From Amoebophrya sp. A120 (Eukaryota > Sar > Dinophyceae > Syndiniales > Amoebophryaceae): 64,000 bases of DNA. Location: the NCBI GenBank assembly GCA_905178155.1, contig CAJINV010000011.1, positions 1,949,939 to 2,013,938 on the forward strand. The letters are read 5' to 3'. How positions within the stretch are numbered: position 1 is the stretch's first letter; the number at the start of each line of letters is the position of its first letter. The position numbers and the translations under genes are program-made. This document shows, in pieces, positions 24,201-36,200 of the stretch. Below the pieces are notes generated by a model. That model was not told the origin of the DNA and made no database searches. It saw only the letters and a list, made by a program, of their open reading frames with translations.

Positions 24201-27200
24201 GAAACAAGGAACTCCTTTCTCTTCGTAGGATCCGACAAATCCGCGTCTAAAATGTTGTTTCCGTTATACACCAGTTCGTCGCCCAGCGGGTTCCCGGGAG
24301 CCGGGTGGTTTTCGTACACTCCGGGGGTTTGCCCGTGGCAGTACTTGTGACAGGCGTGAAGCTCGTCGTTTTCCATCTGCAGTTTCCCGGCGCCCGAGGG
24401 ATCGTCTTTGGCGGAGCAGGTGGTGCCGTACCCCAACCACCGGGAGAAGCGAATGGCCTTGATTTTGTCGTCCAGACTCGTGTCCTTAATCTGCATCCGT
24501 ATGCGTTGAAAACATGTCTGGGTATCAAAGTCCCACGTTTGTCATACGCATTTTGGTTTTGCTTGGCCCATGATGTCTCTGACGTATGCCCTAGCATCAC
24601 AGATTTTTACAGGGCTTCGTTCTTGATGCGCATATATCCCGCATGAGAAATGCCCTCTCCGCGTAGCACGAACTGAAACCCTCTTGCTGGTCACAATACA
24701 GATTTTTTACAAAATCCAAAGGCAGCATCACAAGTTCGCATTCTTGTCGAACCAGACATATTTGCCCTTCATAATCCGGTCCTCAAGCCGAAATTGGTCG
24801 TACCAACAGCCCACGTAGATGTACTCTTTGTTGTCAACGGTGACCACCGTTTTGTTGAAGTGGGTAGGGTCGATTGTCGTCGTCGTGGTTGTCGAGGCTT
24901 CGATCTCGCAGTATCAACTGCAAGTACAAATCCGGATCTGGAACAAGACAAATGCCGACTTTTGTAAGTATATGCATCTTTCGGATCACCCGAATGGTGT
25001 CTGATGCACGCAAAAGCTTTACAGTTTTTGCGGACGCCTCTTGGTCTCTCTTGAACGTGATGCCTGCCTCGCGTGAGATGAAACTGCCGCCTTGCGTAGC
25101 TAGCAGGAAGTGGGCACCAACTTTTGGCGCTCACGCAACACAAATCTTTGTGTGTTCCAGAATTTGCATCACAAGTTTTCGTCCTTCCAGACCCAGTCAT
25201 ATAATTTGCCATTCATATACAGCCCACCATCTTGATCTCGTCCCCGGGAAACTCGCAGTAGAACTCTATCGCAAGAAAAAACTGTTTCACTGTGAACTTG
25301 TGATGCATGGAATGGAACACAGAACGATTTGTCTTGCTACACCCCCAACGCATTGGATTTTTAAGCGTGTTTTCCCTTGGGAAGCGCGCATGGCAAGTTT
25401 TCTGTGTCATGTGTAGCAAACTTGTGATGCGGATCTTGCAAAACCATCACAGTGAAACAGTTTTTTCGTTGGATAAACTCCGGGTCATGTGTAACGTGCT
25501 CAGCTGTTACAATCTCAAACGTTACGATAGTAATGGAAATTTGTGCTGCAAAAAGTGCATCATCTACCGAGTGCACTCTCACAGGATTGCGCATGACAAG
25601 TTCCGGAGTCCCAATCCGCGCTAGAATCTGGCAAATTTGTATTGCAGAAAGTGGAACGCTGTGCGAGTCTGTCATGCTCAACATCTTCATGCAACACGAC
25701 ACAACCCAGATTCTATCCATTGCAACGTTTGAGACTGTAATGCTTGTTGAGCAGGTCATATCATGCCCGACCCAATTCGACTCGTTGCAGGTTGCCTTGT
25801 GCAAGTCCGTCCCCACAATGGTGCCGTTCACGGACCCGTTCGGGTGCCCAACGTACACGTGAATCGCGTCGCTCTCGTTCATGGGGGGCAGCTATGCATA
25901 GCAAAAATGTCTGGAAACTTGTGATGCAAGGACGGGAATGGTGAGCCTGAGCACATCACTGTAATTGAAATTATGCGCTGCCAAGTATGACAAGTTTTTC
26001 CGTGGTTCATCTGAAGAGTTGTGTACTCGGCATGTTGAGATGAAACTGCGTTTTTACGTGAGAGGCAAGAGGAGCTCTTTGATGATGCGGCCACGCAGCA
26101 CAGAGTTCAGAGTCATCCCAGGAGACCCAGAAATTTTTTCAATGCATAGCAGCATCGACGTCAGCTCTGCCTCCCAGTCAATCTGCTCGTAGTACGCGAT
26201 CCTGATTTTAGTTTAGTTATGGTTCAATAGTTTTTCGTGTTCCATCCGCTTGTTTTTCTTCTTGATGACATAATTCATGCAGAGATCAGCTACTCGTGGG
26301 AGTTGTAGCGAGAGTATATCGTACGTGTTTTCAACAAAGATCTTCGACGAGTATTCTTTATCGATGATTCTTGAACTTGATTTGTTCACAGCTCTACTGA
26401 TAAGAAGTCTTAAACGACTGGCTCTACTTCTGGTTCTGAATCTGATTAGATGTAAATTATACTTCTCCGAAACATTGGAGTCGTTTGCCGGTGCCTTGCA
26501 GCCCTCCTGGCAACAGTAGGTGGCGCACTTGGCCGCCGGAAATTGTCCTGTGTAAAAACGTCCCCACCCCAGAGTTGTCATGCAAATCTGCATGCTGAAA
26601 ATGTTTCTCACGCGGAGCCCCATGAGAAGCATTTTCTAATGCGGTTTGTAAATCTGTAATGCGCCAATGAGCATGAGCTACTAGATCTCTAATGCTGCTC
26701 AGCTAACTCAAACAGCACTACACTACGCGTCCAAATTTGTCATTCGAAACAGCCAAAGCTTATGGATTTGTCTAGCGGATTTCCCATCTTGACTCTGGTG
26801 TGGGGACATTTTTACTCAGGATAGAAAGGTGCCATTGCTCAAAGCCTGTTCCTGCGTCAGCCCGGCGCAGAAATGGTGCGAGTACTGCGGCACGAAGTAG
26901 GCCTCGATGCCCATGTAATCCCGCACGGCCGGGCAGTCCACGCCGGCGCACGTGGGAAAGCAGGACACCTCGTGCGCCCGGGGGTAGTCCTTGCGAATTT
27001 CGTATCCCACATCGCACTCGTAGTACTCGTCGCACAACTGGCTGTTGTTGTGGGGACAGGGGTCGTACTCGTTCAGAACTCCGTTGCTGCAGGTACAAAT
27101 GTTGTCGGGGTGGTAGGTTGGCTGCGTCGCATTTGTACCAGTCGCGTTCGCGGTCGCGTTAGTTTTGGTCGACGAGGTGGTGTATCCACTGCAAAGAAAT

Positions 27201-30200
27201 CTCGAGCTGGGTCTGGAATGATGCGCATTTCAAATCGAAGAAAAATGTGTTTTATGCAGAAAGAACAAAAGTTGTTTATTTTTGGTCATGGTGAGAGCGG
27301 ATTTTATTTTCTCATGCAGAGTATAAACATTGCGAAGCTCCCGAAGAACCTGTGATGCTGGTCCTCCCTGCATGCCAGACACATCTCTTGGTCGTCATGC
27401 AAAGGCAAAAGAACCTGCATTTGCAAACATCTGCGTTCATCATCATCCAGACCCAGCCATATTGGCAGTGCATATGGTTGTGGTGGAAGTGGTCGTCGTG
27501 GTTGTGGTAATGTCCGTTTCCTGAGGCAGGATTTTCGTGGCATTGTTCGCCTGCTTGAACTCAGTGTACTCCGTCCACATGTTATCCTGAGAAAAAAGTG
27601 TTACAGTCACGCACCCTGATGCAAGACAAGCAAGACAGACTACAACCTCTGTCATGCAGGAAATGCTTGCCACCGTCATTTCATCAATGTTTCCCCTTAT
27701 AGTCTATGCATATACAAGTTTTCTTTGCCATGCAAAGCAAATTTGTCATGGTGAAATTCCAAGAAAAAGAAATGGAAATGCGTAACTGTAACACTTTTTT
27801 CCTAAGATACATGTTCTCGAGCTCTATCTGCGACAGCGCACTGTGCCCGTCGACGGATTCTGGCACGAAGTTGCCGTTGCTGTCCTTCACGTGCCCGTTG
27901 TTGTAGGTAACGTGCCAGTATGGAATGCAAATATGGCTGGGTCGTCTGGAAACCTGTGATGCTAAAAAGCGTGGACGATGGAAACACAAACATAACACTT
28001 CCGAATGCAGCCCAGCATGACCAGTTTCCAGAACGCTTCTCCATAGGCAGTACGCATGAGAAACTGCGTTTTTGCACGACACAAGAGGCTGCGCTTTATT
28101 TTGTTGGTATATGCAATACAGATTCTCCAGGATTGGATTGTATTTGTAACGCTAGCATTACAAGTTTCAACTTTCCAGACCCAGATGACATGTTTGCAAT
28201 GCATAGCCAGTCCGGAACGACGCCCTCCCACGCCTGGTCCTTGGCAACCGTCTCCCACTCGTATTTGGTCAAAGCTTCCAGGTTACAGTCCTTGTCGGAG
28301 TTGGTATCGAATGCAAAAATGTCTGGGTCTGGAAGATTGCGAGATTTGTCATGCTTATCTGGCATGACAAAAAGGTTTGCGATGCGTGTCCAAGAAGAGA
28401 CCCTTCTGCCTGTCATGCAAAAACGCAGTTTGTCATGGGAAAAACGCAACACAACAAAGCGCAGATATTTCTCATGCTTGCCTGTGCATTACAGAGCATT
28501 CACTAGTCCCAACGCAGCATTACAAGTTTCCACACCCAGACATTTTTGCAGTTGATAGTTGGGGCCGGCCAGCCAAATGTTGCTCGTCTCCATGTACAGC
28601 CAGGCGGGGTATCAACTGCAAAAATGTCTGGGTCTGGAAGAGTCGCGGCTTGTCATGCACATTTTGCATGAGCCGTGAGGTCTGTGATGCTAGTCCTAGC
28701 ATCACAGATTTTTTGAGAGCTTCTTGATGCTAATTACGCATGAGAAATGCCCTTTCCTTCGGCGTGCCAAGAACTGACTCCTCTTACGCTACTGCTCAGG
28801 CAAGAACATAGATATTTCTAGAATCCTCGGACAGCATTACAAGTTCCACTCTTGTTCCAGACCCAGACATATTTGCAATCCATACGGGGTCCACGAAGTC
28901 CGTTTGCGCGGCGTTGATGCGGTGCCGCACGTTCATCAGGTGAAACACCAGATCTGCGTCGTCGCACTCTATCAAAAGCAAAAGCACCCCCTCCCGATAT
29001 CAAAACGAAGTTAGTGCTGCTGGATTTGCGTGACAAACCGCCTCTCTAATGGATGCGCCGCATACCTCGGCGCCTGCCTTCTTGCAACACATAAACTGAT
29101 TTTCGACCACAAATCTCGTGCATCACAAATTTTCCTTTTCGGTATGGGGAGGGTGGCGGGGGATTTTTCCTCACAGTACACTCCGTGCCCTGGCACCCCT
29201 TGTCCACGAAGTACTGGCTCCAGTCGCTAGCTTTGATGTAGTACCTGGGATCGCTCGCGGGTCCAGTCGTCGTAAATTCGGTGAGGCGGAGGTAGTTTTT
29301 GCCAATAAGGTCGAAAAGCTGGTCGAAATCCGGTTTGTCGGGCACTTTTGTCGGCAGAAAGACGGTCCGCTGGGGATCGCCGGGCTCGCAATCATCCGTC
29401 GCTCCTTTTCTCTCTTCTTCTTCTTCTTGTTTATTTCGCGACGTCTTCAACCTCTTCGTCGCGTGCGCTTTCTCAAAGCGAGAGGTCGACTCTGACATTC
29501 CCTTGGTCAGCTGGTTGATTTCAAAGCGATAGTTTTCTTCATCACCTCCGCCGTTCTTTACGCCGGGAAGAGTAGTTGTGCTGGAGGGGGGTCGTGCTCC
29601 TGGGGCGTCCTCTTCAAGATGAACCTCTTCTTGCGCCGGCGTTTTTCCCCCTCGTCCCTGCTCTACTTGGTCTTCAAGAGTTGTGTACTCGTCGTCACCT
29701 CCTTCAGAAGATGCGGAGAAATCCGATCCCTGCTGGTCCTGCGCGCTGAGTTCTTGCTCGAAGAGGTCCTCGTCGGAATAGGAGGCCACCGCCGCTTCGA
29801 AGTCCTTGTCTTGATCGTACTGCGCCTGCTCCGCGTCACTGGTCATTTTCCGCTGGAATTCCTTGCGTTGGAGGTTCTGAAACCCATTCGAAAGGCTGTC
29901 GTCCAAGCTCGCAAGTGTCGCACTTTTCGTACTTTTCGTCCGCTGCGACGTCCTCTGGCCCATTTTTGCTGCTTGCCGTCCTTGCTGGCCGGTCTGTAGT
30001 TCCTGCTGCTGTTCGACCCGCATCATCGAAGCGGGGGCTGCTGCGGCAATTCCCCCGCTGGCGAGGGTTTTTGGTAATACTTCGACAGGCGAAGACCCCT
30101 GCTGCTTCATCCCCAGCTCCAACCCGACGGGCGCTTTCTTTACCCCCTTTGTCGTGGTCTCCCCGGGGGCGCTGGCTGGAGGGTGTGGTGCAGCAGGCAG

Positions 30201-33200
30201 CGACCGGTAATCTGAGGTGGTTACCTCTGTTCCTGCAGTCTTTGTAGTTGTCCTCGTCGCGTCCTGCAGAGTACGAATGTGTTTCTGATCTTCGCCTTGC
30301 CAGTCGTCATCCTGGAGGGCGGCCTTGTCGATAGCTGTTCCTGTACTCCTTGTAATTTCGGAGCCTGGTGCAGCTGTTGGCTCTACTTCGTTTTTTCCTA
30401 GTTGCTCCTCCACCGTGTGTAGAAGCTGCTGACCACTTCCAGCGTGAAGAAGACCACCCTCCTCGTCTTCCTCTTCCTCTCCGCCACCGTCTACATAGTC
30501 ATAGTCGGTGTCTTCGTCTTGTTCAAGTGCTGGCGCGTCATTTTGTTGAAAAAACACGTCGTCGTCGTCGTCGTCGTCGTCGGCCTCCGTCCAAGAAGCG
30601 TAGTTTTCGCCCTATCAAATGCAAATATGTGGTCTGGGACGGGATGAAACTTGTGACGCTAAAGTGTGGAAGGATGATGGAAACACGACTTCCGCATGCC
30701 GCCAAGCATGACAACCTTCCGGAACGCTCTCACGCGCATGATCCCGCATGAGATGAAACTGCGGTTTTGTTTGTACAAAAGAGGCTGCGACTTTTGTTGC
30801 TCATGCAATACAGATGGAGATTTATTATGCGAGGCCACCAGCATCACAAGTTTGCACTTTGCAGACCCAGACATATTTGCACTGAATACGGGTCCCACGT
30901 CGTTATCAATCTTGTTTGCCGACCGCAGGAGCTCGGCGAACTTCTTCAGATTACTTAACTCCGCGGTACTCTTGCTTGTTCCTTTCAGTATCCAGGAAAA
31001 AATAAAGTGTGTAAGTGTAACTTTCTTTGGGGAACAGCATCACAAATTTGCTCTACATGACAGAGAAAACCTGTCATGCGTCACTTGTAAGGGAAAACAC
31101 ACATGAAAATAGGACTTCGTGGCTGTCTGGCATGACTGGTGCAACTCTGTTGCATGTTCTGCAACACAAATTTACACTTGCACAGTTTTTTTTGTTGCGA
31201 TATTCAGGACCCGTTCTCTGGTAGTTGTGGTGCTCCTCCTGCTCTCTGTTCCTTGAGAAGTACTCGTCAACGATCCTTCGAATTTTTCTTCCGATCCCGT
31301 TTTCATCATCGCCGACGGTGCTTCAATCTTGTTTGCCGACCGCAGGAGCTCGGCGAACTTCTATCAAATGTAAAAATGTCTGGGTCTGGAAGAGTCATGC
31401 TGTTTTTGCATGACAAAGAAGGTCTGGCATGGAAGCTCTAGCATTACAGGTTTCGAGAAGCTTCCGCAATGCCGAATCCGCATGACAAATCCCACACTTT
31501 GGTGACAGAAAGTGGGCAACTTTTGCTGCTTATGCATGAGAGATTTTTCTGTGTTCTGAAATGCGCATCACAAGTTTGTATTCTTCCAGACCCAGACATT
31601 TTTGCAGTTGATAACTTCTTCAGATTGCTTAACTCCGCGGTACTCTTGCTTGTTCCTTTCAGGACCCGTTCTCCAGTTGTAGTTGTGGTGCTCCTCCTGC
31701 TATCCTGAGAAAAAAGTATTACAGTTATACACTCTGATGGAAGAGAAGCAAGACAGACCACCTCTGTCGTGCAGAAAATACTTGCCAGCCTCATTTCCTT
31801 CGTGTTTTCGCTTATAGTCTGCGCATCACAGGTTTTCTTTGCCATGTCGAGCAACTTTGTGATGCAGAAACTCCAACAAATGTGTACCTGTAACACTTTT
31901 TTCCTGTAATACCTGCTCTCTGTTCCTTGAGAAGTACTCGTCAACGATATCCTGAGTAAAAACGTACCCACACCATAGTTGTCATGCAACTCTGCATGCT
32001 TAAAATGCTTCTCATGCGGAGCCCCATGAGAAGCATTTTCTAATGCGGTTTTGAAATTTGTCATGCTCCAATCAGCATGAGAAACTAGATCTGTAATGCT
32101 GCTAAACTAGCTCAAACAGCACTACACGAGGCGTCCAAATCTGTCATGCCAAACAACCAAAGCTGTGTGATTTGTCTAGCAGGTTTCCCATGTTGACTCT
32201 GGTGTGGGTACGTTTTTACTCAGGATAAACGATCCTTCGAAGTTTTCTTCCGATCCCGTTTTCATCATAGCCGACGGTGCTTCGAATTTTTCTTTATTAC
32301 AATGAAAAGTGCCCCCATCCCTGAACTTGGCAGCATTTGTATTGCTGCAAACCTTTCCAATAGAAAAATCCCCCGTCTTGCATATTATCAACATCACAAA
32401 TATGCCGTGCCGCATGGCGCAAGTTTGTGTTGCGCAAGAGCCCAGCTGCAGCCGGGCCTGTCATGTTGGAAGGCTAAGGGCTGGGCGTCCCCTCGTAAAT
32501 TAATTCGACAAACAGTAGCCTGAGGTCCTGAGGTCCTGAGGTGGGTGACGCGCCCGAGAGCACAGACACCGGCGGAATGGTGACGACCGAAAGGGTCAGG
32601 AGACTCACCTTTTTCGCGAGAAAGAAGACTGCTGAACCCGCGCGCGAAACTTCGGCGGGCCGACGCAAGTGCCGGTCTTGTAATGTAGAGCAATCAAAAA
32701 TCTAACGTCCCTATGTTCGCTGTTGTTAGACGAGGAGACAGTCCGAACCACGGAAAGGAACAACAGCTCCAGGGCGGGCCTGGGCGGAAAATGCATGACA
32801 AACACCGGAAGTCGAAACAGATCATGACAAGGAAAGGCCAGAATGATACTAAAGGTGGCACCAGGGTGGAAAAATAAAAGCTGGCCTTGTTCGTCTCCTT
32901 GGTCTCGTTCCCAAAGCCCAAGTAAATCTAAAGTAATTTTTTAAAAAATAATAAAGCTTTACTCTACGCGCGCTTAAGTTACTTTGTCTAGACCGGTCGA
33001 TCCACTTCTGCCTGTACCGTCTCTATTCCGTTTTCTCTACCACCCTAAGAAGTGGCGAGCTTATGCATAGCATGCTTAGGACATGCAGCCGGGCCTGTCA
33101 TGTAAAAGATACCTTACTCGCCTAGATTCTGCATCAGAAAGACTCGTAGTCCTTTCATGCAAGACAAAAAGTTTTCATTTGGAAACTTTGCATCAGAAAC

Positions 33201-36200
33201 TTTTGCAAATTTTCGGGTGGGGGCATTTTTCATTGCAATATTCTTCCGATCCCGTTTTCATCATCAGCGCCGACTGGCCAGTCTCCGCTAAGCCAACGGC
33301 CCCTGTTTGATGTCGTGTTCTCGGAGGTTTCGTGTTTTTTTCATGTAGGAGCAGTGCCTCGCTCTTGCTGGCTCTTTTCGTGCCGCTTTTCTTGTTCTCC
33401 ATTGAGGGTGGAGCAGGAGCCCTACCACGGTGGTGTCCACGCCCTTTGTGCCAGATGTCATCAACAACCTTAATATCATTGCGGCCTTTATTGCCTTCCT
33501 TGTTTCCCGTCGTAGCTGCCTTGTCGCGAGCAGATGATGATGCTGATGATAATGATGGTGAGTGGACGCGCTGGACCACTCCTACTACTTCGGGGTTATT
33601 TTCATTTTCGTCTACAACCTCCCGTAGTTGTCCATGATCTAGATCTTCGTGCTTTGGATCTTCATGCTTTACTTCCTTTATTTTCTGGTATTTGAGTCTG
33701 TGGTGGTGATGGCGGTGCAGGTTTTTCGCCGAAACGTCTCTGTGCTTTTTCGCGGCCTTTATCAAATGTAAAAATGTCTGGGTCTGGAAACTTGTACTGC
33801 TGCGTTGGGAATAGTGAATGCTCTGTAATGCACAGCCAAGCATGAGCAATATCTGCGCCTCTTTGTGTTGCGTTTTTCGCATGACAAACTGCGGTGTTGC
33901 ATGACAGGCAAAAGGGTCTCTTCTTGGACACGCATCACAAACCTTTTAGTCATGCCAGGCACGCATGACAAGTCTCGCAATCTTCCAGACCCAGACATTT
34001 TTGCATTTGATAGCCTTAACGATCAGATCATTCTCTTTTGCTCGGATCACCCCCTCGGCGGTCGCATCTACCCTCGTTATGCACGGTGCAAATATCATCT
34101 TCCACCCTGGATCATGTCTGGAAAAGCGCAAAAAACTGCTCATGCGTCCTTTCGTGGGTCCTCATACAACAAACATCTGTCTTGCATGATTGCCACAAGT
34201 TGCCCACTTGTGACCAACTTGGTACGGGGTTTTTATTTCTCATGCAGGATAGGAGTCAGTAGTAGTAGTAGTATTACCCAACAAAACGGGGTAAAACGAT
34301 AATTAGATGCGCTATCTATTTATTATCGTTAGTATTGCTGCCGGAACCGCTATCACTGCTTTCAGCTATTTCAGGCTCGTCTTTTTTCTTCTTCTTCCCC
34401 CGCGCAGGCTTATTCTTGCATTTGTCTTGGTGTTTCCGCATTCTCCCAACGTACCAGTTTAGTGCTCTGTTCTGGCTGTGCCACTCTTGTTCGTTGTGCT
34501 CGTATCGCAACTTATAGGTCCTACAGTGCCTGCACCTCAAGTACTGCTCTCCTGCTCTGTTCGTGAACATGTTAGCGGTAGGAACGCAAATCTTCCACGC
34601 CTTGCCTTGGCCTCCATATGTGTATCGGCCTGCTGCGCTACACCAGTAGTGATACTCCGATCTGCACACGCTAGGAGGATTCTGTGACCCTGGTGGCCTC
34701 TTGTCCAGCGAGGAGTTGTAGCCTACTTTTATGAAGTTCCCAGTCCTATGATCCTCCGCATGCCTCTCCATAGCGCCTGCCGACTCCACGAACGTGAGGC
34801 CGCACGGTATGCAGCGAGTTTTCTTGTGTGCGTGCTTTCCGCCACCTTTTTTCAGTTCGCGAATTTCTGGATTCCGCTGAAGTACTTCCATCTTGACTTT
34901 CTGGTCAAGCAGGGCATCCTGCTGGTGGTTTACGTCCAAAATTCGCTGTAGCATGGGGTCATCGGCAACAGGGTAGCAGGCGGGATGCTGTTGCTCCAGG
35001 TGCTCGAGAAGGGCCTCAGGCATGCCATCAGCAGGTTGCTGCTCAGCCAGTTCATCAAAATACTCTCTGCGGTCAACTTCAGACTGCGGGTCAAGTCCCA
35101 AAAAACACATGATGTTACGCGAACACCAAAAGCACTCCTCACCGCGAAAAACTTGCTCTGGGGCGCCGTCTGGAATCTTCATCTGTTGTATCATTTCCTC
35201 TACGGTGTCGCCATCCCATCCCAACTCTTCGCCGTCTTTACGAATTTTTTCCTTCATTTTCCCGAGCGACGACGAGGAAAAATACTTCGCTGCCAGCTCT
35301 TTCTCCACCTCAGCCCTTAGTAGTCGGTCTCCGTCCGCCCAGTCATCTGCTGTATGCCGGATGAAGGCCCATCGAGTCAGACAAAAATAAACCTTTTTGT
35401 TGACATTGTAGCACGACAGCTCGTTTCCTTGAGGTGGGGGTCTCCGCGTGTCCGCCTCCGCCATGGACTCCCACAGCAACTGAAGAGCCTCCGGACCCAA
35501 CTTGCACTCTTTTCGAAGAAACTCCAACGCGTCCCCAAAAAAGTCAGGAATTTTCTTGTCTCGCGCCTCCACCTCCTTCAGGTCCTGCGCAGACCTGTAG
35601 AAGTCACGCAGCCTAAGTCTCGGCACACCCAAGGCGTCTGCTTCCGCTGGTGGGCTGGCTCGCGGATAAAACTTGCCGATCAGGGCTGCTCGTACCAAGT
35701 CATTTTTTGGCTTCCGCATGGTGTGCGCAATTGTCTTCAGTTGCAGGTATCTGACTTGCGCACGGATGGGAGGAATCTTCATTCTGCGCCGCAGGCTGCG
35801 CGAACTGGCCTGGTTTTGGTCGTGTACCCATAACGGTATCCCCACGAACATCTTCATCATTTTTGTTTCAGCCGATTGTAACAAATTGAAGTGGTCCTCC
35901 CCGACAAAGCGAACCTGCAGGCCGTAGATCATGATGGAGCGGACCATAATGATCAATAGTTCCCCCTTGCGCTGCTGTGTCAATCCGGTTAGCCCCGACA
36001 CTGTCGACTTCAGTGCATGAAATGCCGACCAAGCCTTTGAAATTTTTATACGGATATCTGCGTCGTCATTTGTGTTCACGCCAAGGTTCCGGGTTTGAAT
36101 TTTTGTGATGTCATCCATGATTCTCTTGCTCAGGTTCTCACTCATCCCGCACTGGTTCAGGACTTTGCTCATCAGCTCTGTCAGTTCGTTGTTAAGTGGC

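Larger units (their letters stand above)
30890..33759 (-). repeat. Exonic tandem duplication of a ~65-residue unit
   Basis: After removing IEs, the coding sequence here reads as two full copies and one partial copy of a unit running from PSAMMKTGSEE through FEGSLTSTSQGTESRR and ERVLKGTSKSTAELSN to KFAELLRSANKI. Copies differ by few bases, so the duplication is recent. Five IEs sit in it, each in one copy only. Confidence 0.9.

Noticed and set aside
24017-24496. Separate small gene at the WSC-like segment
   Set aside because: Its frame connects through introners on both sides to the 1873-residue gene, and the total length stays divisible by three.
29046-30557. Independent 503-residue acidic protein
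   Set aside because: The first residue is not at an ATG start with context; coding continues upstream through an introner into the tandem-repeat exons and downstream into the Cys-rich part.
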